The position numbers and the translations under genes were made by a program. Source: CAYNWH01 sp964400885 (GTDB lineage: Bacteria; Patescibacteriota; Patescibacteriia; CAIXNZ01). Taken from it: a DNA stretch of 64,000 nucleotides. Shown one piece after another: positions 41,161 through 50,108 of this stretch (within the stretch, counting starts at the first letter, position 1; each line of letters starts with the position of its first letter). The stretch lies in NCBI GenBank assembly GCA_964400885.1, contig CAYNWH010000004.1:6657-70656 (forward strand), read 5' to 3'. The notes beneath the pieces are model-generated. The model ran no database searches, was not told the DNA's origin, and saw only the letters and a program-made list of their open reading frames with translations.

Positions 41161-41691
41161 ATGGATCCATATATCAAATTAACTAAACAAACAATTGAAA
41201 CCTATCTTAAGACTGGCAAAATCATTATGCTACCAGCAGATTTACCAGCAGAAATGATAAATAAACGGGCAGGTGTCTTTATTTGTTTTAAAAATAAAAA
41301 AGAATTACGCGGCTGTATTGGCACTTTTTTGCCAGTTTATGAAAACATCGCTCAAGAAATCATTCAAAATACCATTGCCGCAGCCACCCAAGACCCCCGT
41401 TTTTTACCAGTCAATGGTTCAGAATTGAAAGATCTAAAAGTTTCCATTGACATTTTATCTGAACCTCAAGAACTGCAAGATGAAGAGATTAATCAATTAG
41501 ATCCTAAAAAATATGGCGCCATGGTCAAATCTGAGGATGGTTTACGCACTGGCCTGCTTTTGCCTGACTTAGAAGGCGTGGAGACTATTGAAGAACAAAT
41601 ATCTATTGCCTGCCAAAAAGCTGGCATTAATGAATATACTGAAAATTTTACTGTTTATAAATTTACAGTAGAAAGGCATGAAGAAAAATAA
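41161..41691 (+). CDS. amrA: AmmeMemoRadiSam system protein A (AMMECR1 domain)
   Basis: 176 aa. AMMECR1 hallmarks: GVFICFKNKKELRGCIGTFLP (with LRGCIG at about 51-56), AAATQDPRF, VSIDILSEP and GLRTGLLLPDLEGV. The family accompanies MEMO and the radical SAM protein in many prokaryotes. Overlaps priA by 14 bp. Confidence 0.92.
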   Translation: MDPYIKLTKQTIETYLKTGKIIMLPADLPAEMINKRAGVFICFKNKKELRGCIGTFLPVYENIAQEIIQNTIAAATQDPRFLPVNGSELKDLKVSIDILSEPQELQDEEINQLDPKKYGAMVKSEDGLRTGLLLPDLEGVETIEEQISIACQKAGINEYTENFTVYKFTVERHEEK

Positions 41692-43588
41692 AATCGCTCA
41701 AATTATTCCCTTGACTCGTTTAAAAAGAGATCTGAATTTTTTTGACTATAAAATTCCCGATGAATTAAATCGGCAAATTAAACGAGGCCAATTAGTTGAA
41801 ATCCCCTTTAGAAACAAACCAATCAAAGGGGTTATTTTAGATTTAGTTAAAAGTTCAAAGTTTCAAAATGAAAAATTGAAAAGCATAAAAATTATTTTAG
41901 ATCCGGTTCCTTTTTTAATGGTTTGGCAGCTTAAATTAGTACAGGATTTAGCAGATTATTATTTTGTCTCTCAGGCAGTCCTAGCTAAAATGCTTATACC
42001 AGAAATTCCTAAACGAGAAAGGCAAAGTAAGGAGAAATTTTTAACCGATGTTCAATTCATTGATCCACCTAAATTAAATATTAAAATTGATCAATATTAT
42101 AAAATTTTAAAACCAGCTTTATTAAGATATTTTAATCCAGAAAATAAAATCAAAGTTTACTTGGGCTTGATTAAAAAAACAATTGCCAAAAACAAACAAA
42201 TTGCCATTATTGTACCTCAACTTTCAGATATAAAAAATATTTATCAATATTTACTGGAGTATAAGAATATAACTTCGATCTTACTTAATGATTTGCCTAA
42301 AAATAAATATTGGCAGGAATGGCTAAAAATAAAAAAAGGCCAAGCTAAAATAATTATCGGTACCCGCAGTGCTATTTTTGCGCCTTTTAACAGCTTAGAC
42401 TTGATTATTATTGACCAGGAGGAAAATGAAAACCATAAACAGGAAGAGCCTAATCCCCGCTATAATACAAAAGATGTTGCTTTGAAATTAAAAGAACTCT
42501 TGAAATGCAAACTTATCTTTTGCGCGGCCACACCTGCTTTTACCAGCCTCTATAAAGTGCAAAATAAAGAATGGTCATATTTTGAATTTGATAAATTAAC
42601 TTACAAACCTGAAATAAATATTATCGATAAACGGGAAGAATTTAAAAAAGGCAATTATTCAATTTTTAGCCAGGAATTACTGAATAAGATTGAATACAAT
42701 TTAAAACGCGCCAGAAAAATATTTTTATTCTTAAATCGCAAAGGTTTCGCCAGTTTAGCAACTTGCAAAGATTGCGGCTATATTGCTATTTGCCCTGCCT
42801 GCCGATTACCCTTAACTCTTCATGCCAGCAAAAAATTAATCTGCCATCACTGCGGCTATCAGGAAGATTTATTTTTATTTTGCCCTAAATGCAAAAGCCC
42901 TAATATTAAATTAACCGGCCTGGGCACAGAAAAAGTAGAAATTGAAATTAAAAAAATATTCCCGCAGGCAAGTATCTTAAAAATTGATCAGGAAACGCCT
43001 TTAGCCAACAATAATTTAAGAGAATATGACTTGATTATCGGCACTCAGTATGCTTTTGAATTTATTAGCTGGAAAACTATTGATTTAATAGGCGTTATTA
43101 ATGCTGATACTTTATTTTATCTGCCAGATTTCAAGAGCTTTGAAAAAACATTTAATCTTTTATACAAATTAGCGCTTACAATCGCTGACTCTAAAAAAGA
43201 AATAATTGTCCAAACTTTTTCGCCAGATAACTATATTTTCAAGGCCCTAAAAAAACTTGATTATAAAACTTTCTATTTACAGGAATTAAAAGAAAGAAAA
43301 ACCTTTAACTATCCGCCCTTTAGCCAGTTAATCAAATTAATTTATCAAAGTTTTGAATTCAATAGCGGGCAAAAAGAGATTAATGAAGCTTATAGAACTT
43401 TAATGTCAAAAACTGATAATAAGAAAACTATTATTACCCCTCCGCTGCCAGCTTATACTCAACAGGTACGAGGCCGCTGGCGTTGGCAAATTATCATAAA
43501 ATTACTTGATAAAAGGATCGATTTAGATTTTTTAAAGTCTTTACCTGAAAATATTATCATTGATAGGGATCCGGAAACTTTAATATAA
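41678..43588 (+). CDS. priA: PriA-like primosomal protein lacking helicase motifs
   Basis: 636 aa. The N-terminal 3'-OH-binding domain (FFDYKIPDELNRQIKRGQLVEIPF) and the zinc domain are kept (CKDCGYIAICPACRLPL, ICHHCGYQ, FCPKCKS). The helicase core is degenerate: the Walker A site that should read GxTGSGKTEVYL is PENKIKVYL, and the DEEH box is DQEENENHKQEE. ATP hydrolysis and unwinding are therefore unlikely, while fork DNA binding and primosome loading may remain. Starts within the amrA end. Confidence 0.88.
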   Translation: MKKNKIAQIIPLTRLKRDLNFFDYKIPDELNRQIKRGQLVEIPFRNKPIKGVILDLVKSSKFQNEKLKSIKIILDPVPFLMVWQLKLVQDLADYYFVSQAVLAKMLIPEIPKRERQSKEKFLTDVQFIDPPKLNIKIDQYYKILKPALLRYFNPENKIKVYLGLIKKTIAKNKQIAIIVPQLSDIKNIYQYLLEYKNITSILLNDLPKNKYWQEWLKIKKGQAKIIIGTRSAIFAPFNSLDLIIIDQEENENHKQEEPNPRYNTKDVALKLKELLKCKLIFCAATPAFTSLYKVQNKEWSYFEFDKLTYKPEINIIDKREEFKKGNYSIFSQELLNKIEYNLKRARKIFLFLNRKGFASLATCKDCGYIAICPACRLPLTLHASKKLICHHCGYQEDLFLFCPKCKSPNIKLTGLGTEKVEIEIKKIFPQASILKIDQETPLANNNLREYDLIIGTQYAFEFISWKTIDLIGVINADTLFYLPDFKSFEKTFNLLYKLALTIADSKKEIIVQTFSPDNYIFKALKKLDYKTFYLQELKERKTFNYPPFSQLIKLIYQSFEFNSGQKEINEAYRTLMSKTDNKKTIITPPLPAYTQQVRGRWRWQIIIKLLDKRIDLDFLKSLPENIIIDRDPETLI

Positions 43589-43599
43589 ACAAAAAAAAA

Positions 43600-43621
43600 C
43601 CTGCGCATTGTTTAGCGCAGG
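43600..43621 (-). terminator. Terminator of the NYN-domain gene
   Basis: CCTGCGC-TAAACAAT-GCGCAGG then TTTTTTTTTG on the minus strand, 11 nt past the stop. Confidence 0.9.
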
Positions 43622-43631
43622 CTGATAATGA

Positions 43632-44207
43632 CTATTCATTAACTGCAGCCCTTTGTTTTTCCCACCAAGGCCGATTGTCATTGATTTTCATCAGTAAATG
43701 TTTCAGAGCAGGGTCATCAAACGTAAAATATCTGGTAGCTGTTCGCTTTAATTCATTAGATAACGTTGTTGAAGTCGCCCAGACTTCAACGGTTTTACCG
43801 AATTCCTGGCATACTTCAATCAGACGCTGGTAATCAGAATCGCCGCTGACCAGAACCAAGTGATCAAATGATTTTTCTTTGAGCAGTTGTAACATTACTT
43901 CAACTGTTAGCCACTGGTCAGTTCGGCTTTTAAAATGGGCTTTTTGGTTTTCGCCAGGTGCGTAGACTTTAAGAGGTGCTTGAATGGGCTCAAACCCCAA
44001 TTCTTCCAAGTTGAAAATAAAAGAATTTCTTGCATTGCTTAAAGGATTAACATCATAAAAAACCTTCAAAATAAGTTCACGATTTTGGCCTTTGGCATGA
44101 CCGACATGACCGATATGCTTCAGAAAAGCCTTAAAATTAATATTTTTTTTCAAACCTTTTGTCATGCCATAGACATTAGGACTGTCAATAACCACCAAAA
44201 CTCTCAA
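43632..44207 (-). CDS. NYN/PIN-like domain protein
   Basis: 191 aa. NYN fold: VLVVIDSPNVYGM (first Asp, about 3-15), LEELGFEPIQAP in the middle, HLVLVSGDSDYQRLIEVCQEFG (SGDSDY, about 117-122) and TVEVWATSTTLSNEL. The acidic residues fit a PIN-like ribonuclease. Start is TTG, chosen because GGAGG lies 8 nt upstream and the family N-terminus begins there. Promoter 44271-44299 and own terminator: SD-class monocistronic gene. It might act on small RNAs, but no evidence beyond co-occurrence. Confidence 0.85.
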   Translation of the reverse strand: MRVLVVIDSPNVYGMTKGLKKNINFKAFLKHIGHVGHAKGQNRELILKVFYDVNPLSNARNSFIFNLEELGFEPIQAPLKVYAPGENQKAHFKSRTDQWLTVEVMLQLLKEKSFDHLVLVSGDSDYQRLIEVCQEFGKTVEVWATSTTLSNELKRTATRYFTFDDPALKHLLMKINDNRPWWEKQRAAVNE

Positions 44208-44270
44208 TTTTTTGCCCTCCTTTCCCGTTGACTTTTACTCTTATTTATGCTATTTTAAAGAGTATATTAC

Positions 44271-44299
44271 AGTTTATAACAATATTAACAAAATGTCAA
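44271..44299 (-). promoter_or_regulatory. Promoter of the NYN-domain gene
   Basis: Minus strand TTGACA (44294-44299), 17-nt spacer, TAAACT (44271-44276). The -35 box overlaps the start of def. Confidence 0.75.
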
Positions 44300-44742
44300 G
44301 GTTAAATATCAAAATTAATCCAGATCCTATTCTCAGGAAAAAAACAAAAAAAATCGCTGAAATTACTCCAGAAATTAAGCGCTTAATTTTAGATATGGCA
44401 AAAACCATGAAGCAAGCCCAAGGCATTGGATTGGCAGCGCCTCAAGTCGGTTCTAATCTTAATTTATGCTTAATTAATACTGAAAAAGGCCCTTTAGCTT
44501 TAATTAATCCTCAAATAACCTGGAAATCAATCAGAAAAGAAGTAGAAGAAGAAGGCTGTTTAAGCGTGCCTGGCACATTTGGCTTAGTCAAAAGGCATAA
44601 AATAATCTATATCAAAGCCCTAACCCAAGATGGCAAGTCAATAAAATTTAGAGCTGAAGGCTTATTTGCCCGCGTAATTCAGCATGAAATTGACCATTTA
44701 AATGGCATTTTAATTATTGATAAATTTGTCAAAGAAAAATAA
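44293..44742 (+). CDS. def: Peptide deformylase
   Basis: 149 aa from the ATG at 44293 (an upstream in-frame ATG would add a non-homologous 27 residues crossing the divergent promoter). Motifs GIGLAAPQVG (about 45-54), EEGCLSVPG (about 84-92) and QHEIDHLNG (about 131-139) supply Cys and two His metal ligands. Removes the formyl group from new proteins. Paired with fmt, 2 nt downstream. Confidence 0.95.
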   Translation: MSRLNIKINPDPILRKKTKKIAEITPEIKRLILDMAKTMKQAQGIGLAAPQVGSNLNLCLINTEKGPLALINPQITWKSIRKEVEEEGCLSVPGTFGLVKRHKIIYIKALTQDGKSIKFRAEGLFARVIQHEIDHLNGILIIDKFVKEK

Positions 44743-44744
44743 AC

Positions 44745-45695
44745 ATGGATTCAAAAGATACAAAAATGATTTTTATGGGCACGCCTGAATTTGCTGTGCC
44801 TATTTTAAATGCTTTAATTAAAAGCTATAATGTTATAGCTGTTGTAACTCAGCCTGATAAAAAAGCGGGCAGGAAACAAATATTAACTCAATCCCCTATT
44901 AAAAAAATAGCTTTAAAAAATAAAATTCAGGTTTTGCAACCAGAAAAAATCAAAGGTAATATTGAATTTATTCAACAGATAAAAAATTTAAAGCCAGATT
45001 TAATTATAGTAGCAGCTTATGGCTTTATTTTGCCTAATGAATTGCTTGAAATGCCTAAATTTGGCGTACTCAATGTTCATGCTTCACTTTTACCCAAATA
45101 TCGTGGTGCTTCGCCTATCCAGGCAACAATTTTAAATGGCGATAAAAAAACAGGAGTAACAATTATGCTGGTTAATGAAAAAATGGATGAAGGCGACATT
45201 TTAAATCAAAACGAAATGGAAATTGCTGATAATGAATCATTTTCAACCTTGCATGACAAACTTTCAATTTTAGGAACTCACCTCTTAATTGATACTTTGC
45301 CTAAATATTTAAATAGCGAGATTAAACCGCAAAAACAAGATAATTCCAAGACCACTTATTGCCAGCTAATAACTAAAGAAGATGGCAAAATAAACTGGCA
45401 CAAATCAGCAGAAGAGATTGAACGCCAAGTGCGTGCTCTAAATCCCTGGCCAGGTACCTTTACTTTATGGAATAATAAAAAAATAAAAATTTTGCAGGCC
45501 TTAGCTGATGGTTCGACTAAGCTCACCATGACAGCTTCGGCTGGCGAAGTTATTAAGTTAGATAGTGGTTTGGCTGTGCAATGCGGTCGAGACGCGCTGC
45601 AAATTAAAGAATTGCAACTTGAAGGCAAAAAGCCGATGACTGATAAAGAATTTCTAAATGGGTATAAAGAAATAATAGGCTCAAATTTAAAATAA
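44745..45695 (+). CDS. fmt: Methionyl-tRNA formyltransferase
   Basis: 316 aa. KMIFMGTPEFAVPILNAL, LNVHASLLPKYRGASPIQAT (with the folate-binding HASLLPKYRG) and the C-terminal OB domain. Formylates initiator Met-tRNA, the partner reaction to Def. Confidence 0.96.
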   Translation: MDSKDTKMIFMGTPEFAVPILNALIKSYNVIAVVTQPDKKAGRKQILTQSPIKKIALKNKIQVLQPEKIKGNIEFIQQIKNLKPDLIIVAAYGFILPNELLEMPKFGVLNVHASLLPKYRGASPIQATILNGDKKTGVTIMLVNEKMDEGDILNQNEMEIADNESFSTLHDKLSILGTHLLIDTLPKYLNSEIKPQKQDNSKTTYCQLITKEDGKINWHKSAEEIERQVRALNPWPGTFTLWNNKKIKILQALADGSTKLTMTASAGEVIKLDSGLAVQCGRDALQIKELQLEGKKPMTDKEFLNGYKEIIGSNLK

Positions 45696-45708
45696 TCTCT
45701 ATAATAAA

Positions 45709-45737
45709 AAAAATCGTCCTACGCGGGGCGATTTTTT
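45709..45737 (+). terminator. Terminator of def-fmt
   Basis: AAATCGTCC-TACGC-GGGGCGATTT then TTTT, 13 nt past the fmt stop. Confidence 0.8.
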
Positions 45738-45780
45738 GTTTTAAAGTAAATTACGTACAATGAAAATTTTAATCTAACAA

Positions 45781-47715
45781 CTAATCACTATTAGCCTTTT
45801 TATAAACATTAAAATACCAATTCAACATATCATAAGTAATTGGCACGCTAACTGCACTGCCTTCTCCGCCTTCTTCAACCAAGACCGTAATCGCTACTTC
45901 AGGATTATCATAGGGCGCAAAGCCAGTAAACCAGGCATGATTTTCCTTATTAGTATTCCATTGAGCCGTACCAGTTTTACCTGCCACACTTACATTTAAA
46001 TTATTTAAATATTGAGCACTGCCTTCTGTCACAGTCTGTCTCATGGCTTTTTTAACAATATTAATATTAGCCGGGCTGATAAAATCCTGCCTTATTATTT
46101 GGGGTTTAATTATCTGGCTATCATCACCATTAGAAAGCACTTCTTTAACTAAATGCGGCTGATATAATGTACCGCCATTAGCAAAAACAGTTGTATAATT
46201 AGCCACTTGTAAAGGTGTCACCAAAAGATCACCTTGGCCAATGGCCATATGATAAGTATCACCTATATACCATTCTTCATTCTTAGTTTTTAATTTCCAA
46301 TCAGGATCTGGAACTAAGCCAGTTGCTTCGCCAGGCAAATCAATACCAGTTTTTTTATCTAAACCAAACAATTCAAAATATTTTTTCAAGCCATCCTCGC
46401 CTAACCCCTTAAAATCCTCGTAACCACCACCCACAATATAAAAAAAGGTATTAACTGACCAGGCAATAGCCCGATAAACATTAGTCAATCCATGACCACC
46501 AGCTGCCCAATCAGGAAAAAACCAACGATCAAAAAGCCAAAGACCACCCGTGCTTAAAAATGTAGTTTTATCAGTAATAATTCCTTCCTGCAGCGCTCCA
46601 GCGGCTATAACTGGCTTAATCGTTGATCCTGACGGGTATTCACCTTTTATAGCTCGGTCAAATAAAGGATTATCTTCATTATCCACTAATTTTTTATAAT
46701 CTTCGCTGGATATCCCTTGAGCAAATAAATTATCATCAAAATCAGGCAGACTGACTAAGGCAATAATTTCTCCATTTTGGGGATTTATCATTATTAAACT
46801 ACCTCTTTTTTTGTTAAACTTTTTCAAATAATTATTTAAAATTTCTCTGGCTTTTTTCTGGACTTCCAAATCAATAGTCAATACTAAATTTTTACCATTT
46901 GCTGGTTCTTGATAATAAAGAACTTTTTTCTCCTGTCCAGCCACATCTACTTCAACGCCTTCTTTCCCATATTTACCGCGCAACGTCCCCTCATAATTTA
47001 ATTCTAAACCAGTTTTACCAATATAATCATTTAATAAATAATCCTGATCTGACTTATCTTTTAATTCTTTATCTGTAATTTTACCTAAATAACCTAAAAT
47101 ATGAGAAAATTCATAAGAATAAAGATACTCTCTCTGATTTCTAGTTTCAATAAATAAGCCCGGAATTTGTTCTGATTTTATTTTTAATAAAAGCGCTTCC
47201 TGATACTCAATATTTTCCCTGACAGTCACTAAATATTTAAAATTAGAAGGATATTTATTAAGAATATTTTTTATGTCATCAGGACTTTGATTGATAGTCT
47301 GGGCAATCAAGCTTATTTGCTCTTCCTTTTTTTGTTCATTCAAGGCTAGATCTTTCGGCAAGATTAAAGCATCAAAGATGGGCACGTTCTTTACTAAAGG
47401 TTTTAGATTTTTATCATAAATTAATCCCCTGCTGGCTATAATTGATTTTTCTCTGGTTCTATTAACCTCTGCTAATTGGTCATAATATTCACCTTTAACT
47501 ACTTGAAGCTGAAAAGTTCTGCCAAATAAAATAATCATGCCAATTAAAATAAAAAATAACAGAAAATTTATCTTTTTCTCAGCTAAATGCTTACCTAAAA
47601 ATTTATCATCGCTATTATAAAGTTTTTCTTTTTCAACGCCAAAATCATCTTCCATGAAAAAACTTCCATCGATTTCTTTAGCATTTCTATATTTTCTATC
47701 AATATTTTTCTTCAT
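45781..47715 (-). CDS. mrdA: Penicillin-binding protein 2
   Basis: 644 aa. One N-terminal membrane helix (about 50-70), PBP dimerisation domain (about 75-260), then a transpeptidase domain with SGSTIKPV (SxxK), SVNTFF (SxN) and AGKTGTAQ (KTG). Class B PBP for elongation. Last gene of mreB-mreC-mreD-mrdA; overlaps mreD by 4 nt. Confidence 0.95.
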   Translation of the reverse strand: MKKNIDRKYRNAKEIDGSFFMEDDFGVEKEKLYNSDDKFLGKHLAEKKINFLLFFILIGMIILFGRTFQLQVVKGEYYDQLAEVNRTREKSIIASRGLIYDKNLKPLVKNVPIFDALILPKDLALNEQKKEEQISLIAQTINQSPDDIKNILNKYPSNFKYLVTVRENIEYQEALLLKIKSEQIPGLFIETRNQREYLYSYEFSHILGYLGKITDKELKDKSDQDYLLNDYIGKTGLELNYEGTLRGKYGKEGVEVDVAGQEKKVLYYQEPANGKNLVLTIDLEVQKKAREILNNYLKKFNKKRGSLIMINPQNGEIIALVSLPDFDDNLFAQGISSEDYKKLVDNEDNPLFDRAIKGEYPSGSTIKPVIAAGALQEGIITDKTTFLSTGGLWLFDRWFFPDWAAGGHGLTNVYRAIAWSVNTFFYIVGGGYEDFKGLGEDGLKKYFELFGLDKKTGIDLPGEATGLVPDPDWKLKTKNEEWYIGDTYHMAIGQGDLLVTPLQVANYTTVFANGGTLYQPHLVKEVLSNGDDSQIIKPQIIRQDFISPANINIVKKAMRQTVTEGSAQYLNNLNVSVAGKTGTAQWNTNKENHAWFTGFAPYDNPEVAITVLVEEGGEGSAVSVPITYDMLNWYFNVYKKANSD

Positions 47716-48236
47716 TTTTTAATTAAAAAGGCCAAATTTAATTTTTTTATGGTAAATTTGGCAATAAAATATAAAGCCATCATTAAAATAAGATTTGAAA
47801 GCAGCTGCCAGCCAAGATTAGCTAAAAAAATCCAATCCAAATTGATATAGAGTTTAACAAAACCTAAAAAGTTAAATAATAAATTTAATATATATACTAA
47901 CAAACTATACAAAAAAGTTGCGACTAAAATCAAAATTAGATTAGTATAGAAAGAAAAGTTAATTAATACATTTTTATAAAGAAAATTAACAGCTAATAAA
48001 ACTAGGAGATAAACAATAATTAATGTACCCAAAGGCAAATATGAATAAATATTAATCAGAAAACCAATTAAAACTGCGAAGATAAAACCTAAATTAAAGC
48101 CAAAGATTATTGTTATAAAAACTAAAGTGACCAGTAATAAATTAAGGTTACTAAAAGGCGTCAAAGCCGGCAAAATGCTCTGAGCAATAAAAACTAATGC
48201 CAAAGAAATCAAAAAATAATATAGATATTTAATCAT
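47712..48236 (-). CDS. mreD: Rod shape-determining protein MreD
   Basis: 174 aa with five to six hydrophobic segments, between mreC and mrdA. Sequence similarity in this family is low; the call rests on size, topology and position. Overlaps both neighbours. Confidence 0.85.
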   Translation of the reverse strand: MIKYLYYFLISLALVFIAQSILPALTPFSNLNLLLVTLVFITIIFGFNLGFIFAVLIGFLINIYSYLPLGTLIIVYLLVLLAVNFLYKNVLINFSFYTNLILILVATFLYSLLVYILNLLFNFLGFVKLYINLDWIFLANLGWQLLSNLILMMALYFIAKFTIKKLNLAFLIKK

Positions 48237-49047
48237 TAGTGTAATCTTTAGGTATTATAATGCTTAAAATAGTTATCTGATTATAATCAACCAAAGGATT
48301 AATAGTGGCTGATTTAAATAAATCATTTTCTTGGCTAATAATTCTGTTAACTTTACCTAAAATAAGGCCTCTGGGTATGAACTTTTCCAAACCAGATGTG
48401 ATTAGCAAATCATCCTGCCTGATTCCAATATCTTGAGGTATAAGATCTACCTTAATACTTAAACCAAATTCACCTTTGGCTAAGCCAGTCGTTTCATTAC
48501 TGCTTAGCGTACTCACTGCCAATTGACTGGCCTGATCTGTAAGTAATAAAATAGTTAAAAGATTATCCTTAACTTCTGCAACTTTACCAATAATTACACC
48601 CTGATCAACGACTGCTGCATAACCGGCTTGAATACCGTCATTTTTCCCTTTATTTATAATCAAGGTATTGACTCTGTTCAAATCCCTGCCAATAACTTTA
48701 CCCATGACATAATCAAAATTCTGTTCCTCAAAAAAATTCAGCATAGATCTTAACTTATCATTTTCTAGTTTATAGCCGACCAATTGACTATTCTCATAAG
48801 ATAATTGATTCAATTCTTGCTTCAGTTGATCATTTTCCGTTTTTAACTGCTGAGCTTCCTGATAGTTAATAAAGGAGTACTTTAATTTAGTAAAGAAAGT
48901 ATAGCTGTCATTTTGCAAATCAGAAAAAAAGCCAATAAAATAATTTTCGCCTTTAAATAAAACTCCCAAATAATAGAAAAAAATAAGCAGTATAATAACT
49001 GCTAAAATAAAAAATTTAACAAGCCGATTTTTCTTTTTTTTATCCAT
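48229..49047 (-). CDS. mreC: Rod shape-determining protein MreC
   Basis: 272 aa: short cytoplasmic tail, one membrane helix (about 11-30), coiled coil (about 55-95), and a beta domain (VMGKVIGRDLNRVNTLIINKGKNDG). Bitopic scaffold for the elongasome, 5 nt after mreB. Confidence 0.93.
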   Translation of the reverse strand: MDKKKKNRLVKFFILAVIILLIFFYYLGVLFKGENYFIGFFSDLQNDSYTFFTKLKYSFINYQEAQQLKTENDQLKQELNQLSYENSQLVGYKLENDKLRSMLNFFEEQNFDYVMGKVIGRDLNRVNTLIINKGKNDGIQAGYAAVVDQGVIIGKVAEVKDNLLTILLLTDQASQLAVSTLSSNETTGLAKGEFGLSIKVDLIPQDIGIRQDDLLITSGLEKFIPRGLILGKVNRIISQENDLFKSATINPLVDYNQITILSIIIPKDYTND

Positions 49048-49052
49048 AGCTA

Positions 49053-50102
49053 TTAGCTTTCATCGAATTGGCCAGGTGAAATAATATTTTTTAATAAATC
49101 CAAGTCATCCAACAAATAGCCTGTTCCCCTAACGACCGCAGTTAAAGGATCGTCAGCGACATAAACTGGTATTTGAGTCGCACGAGAAATTGCTTTGTCT
49201 AGACCTTTTAAAAGAGAACCCCCGCCAGTTAAAAGGATACCTCTTTCATAAATATCAGCCACTAACTCCGGCGGCGTTATTTCCAATGTCGCTTTGATAT
49301 TGTCAATAATTATGCGAATTGATTTGGATAATGCTTCCCTTATTTGTTCATCATTAACGATTATTTCCTTAGGCAAGCCCGTGACTAAATCTCTGCCTCG
49401 CATTTGGGCTTCTAATGGCTGCTTGAGCTGGGCAGCAGAACCGATTTTTATTTTAATATCTTCAGCTACTTTTTCGCCTAAAAGTAAATTAAACTTAGCT
49501 CTAGCATACTGGATAATATTTTTATTCATCTCATCGCCGGCAACTTTAATTGTTTTCCAAGTAACTATCCCGCCTAAAGAGATAACTGCAATTTCAGTGG
49601 TACCGCCGCCAATATCAACTATCATATTACCAACAGCTTCTTCAATCGGTAATCTGCAACCAATGGCAGCGGCCATTGATTCCTCAACTAAATAAACTTC
49701 TCTGGCTCCGGCTGAAAGCGCAGCATCTTCAACAGCTTTTCTTTCCACTTCTGTGACATCCAGAGGCACACCTACTACCACGCGAGGCCGAGGCAATAAA
49801 TTAAAGGCTTCCTGATGAGTTTTTTCAATAAAATATTTTAACATTTTTTCAGTCACTTCAAAATCTGAAATTACCCCGTCTACTAAAGGACGGACAGCCG
49901 TAATATGAGCTGGTGTTTTACCCACCATTTTTTTGGCTTCAGCGCCCACAGCTAAAATCTGATCATTTTTTAAATTTATTGCTACAACAGATGGTTCATT
50001 TATAACTATGCCTTTATCTTTAACATAAACCAAGGTGTTAGCTGTGCCTAAATCTATGCCAATATCTTTGGAAAATTTACCTAAAATTCGGTCAAAAATC
50101 AT
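49053..50102 (-). CDS. mreB: Rod shape-determining protein MreB
   Basis: 349 aa, actin fold. DIGIDLGTANTLVYVKDKGI (phosphate 1), DIGGGTTEIAVISLGGI (phosphate 2, about 163-179) and GILLTGGGSLLKGLD (adenosine site). Forms filaments that guide lateral wall synthesis, so the cell should be rod-shaped or able to elongate. Confidence 0.97.
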   Translation of the reverse strand: MIFDRILGKFSKDIGIDLGTANTLVYVKDKGIVINEPSVVAINLKNDQILAVGAEAKKMVGKTPAHITAVRPLVDGVISDFEVTEKMLKYFIEKTHQEAFNLLPRPRVVVGVPLDVTEVERKAVEDAALSAGAREVYLVEESMAAAIGCRLPIEEAVGNMIVDIGGGTTEIAVISLGGIVTWKTIKVAGDEMNKNIIQYARAKFNLLLGEKVAEDIKIKIGSAAQLKQPLEAQMRGRDLVTGLPKEIIVNDEQIREALSKSIRIIIDNIKATLEITPPELVADIYERGILLTGGGSLLKGLDKAISRATQIPVYVADDPLTAVVRGTGYLLDDLDLLKNIISPGQFDES

Positions 50103-50108
50103 ACTAAT

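Noticed and set aside
44212..44292. N-terminal extension of peptide deformylase
   Set aside because: The extra 27 residues have no family match and overlap the divergent NYN promoter; the ATG at 44293 fits Def.
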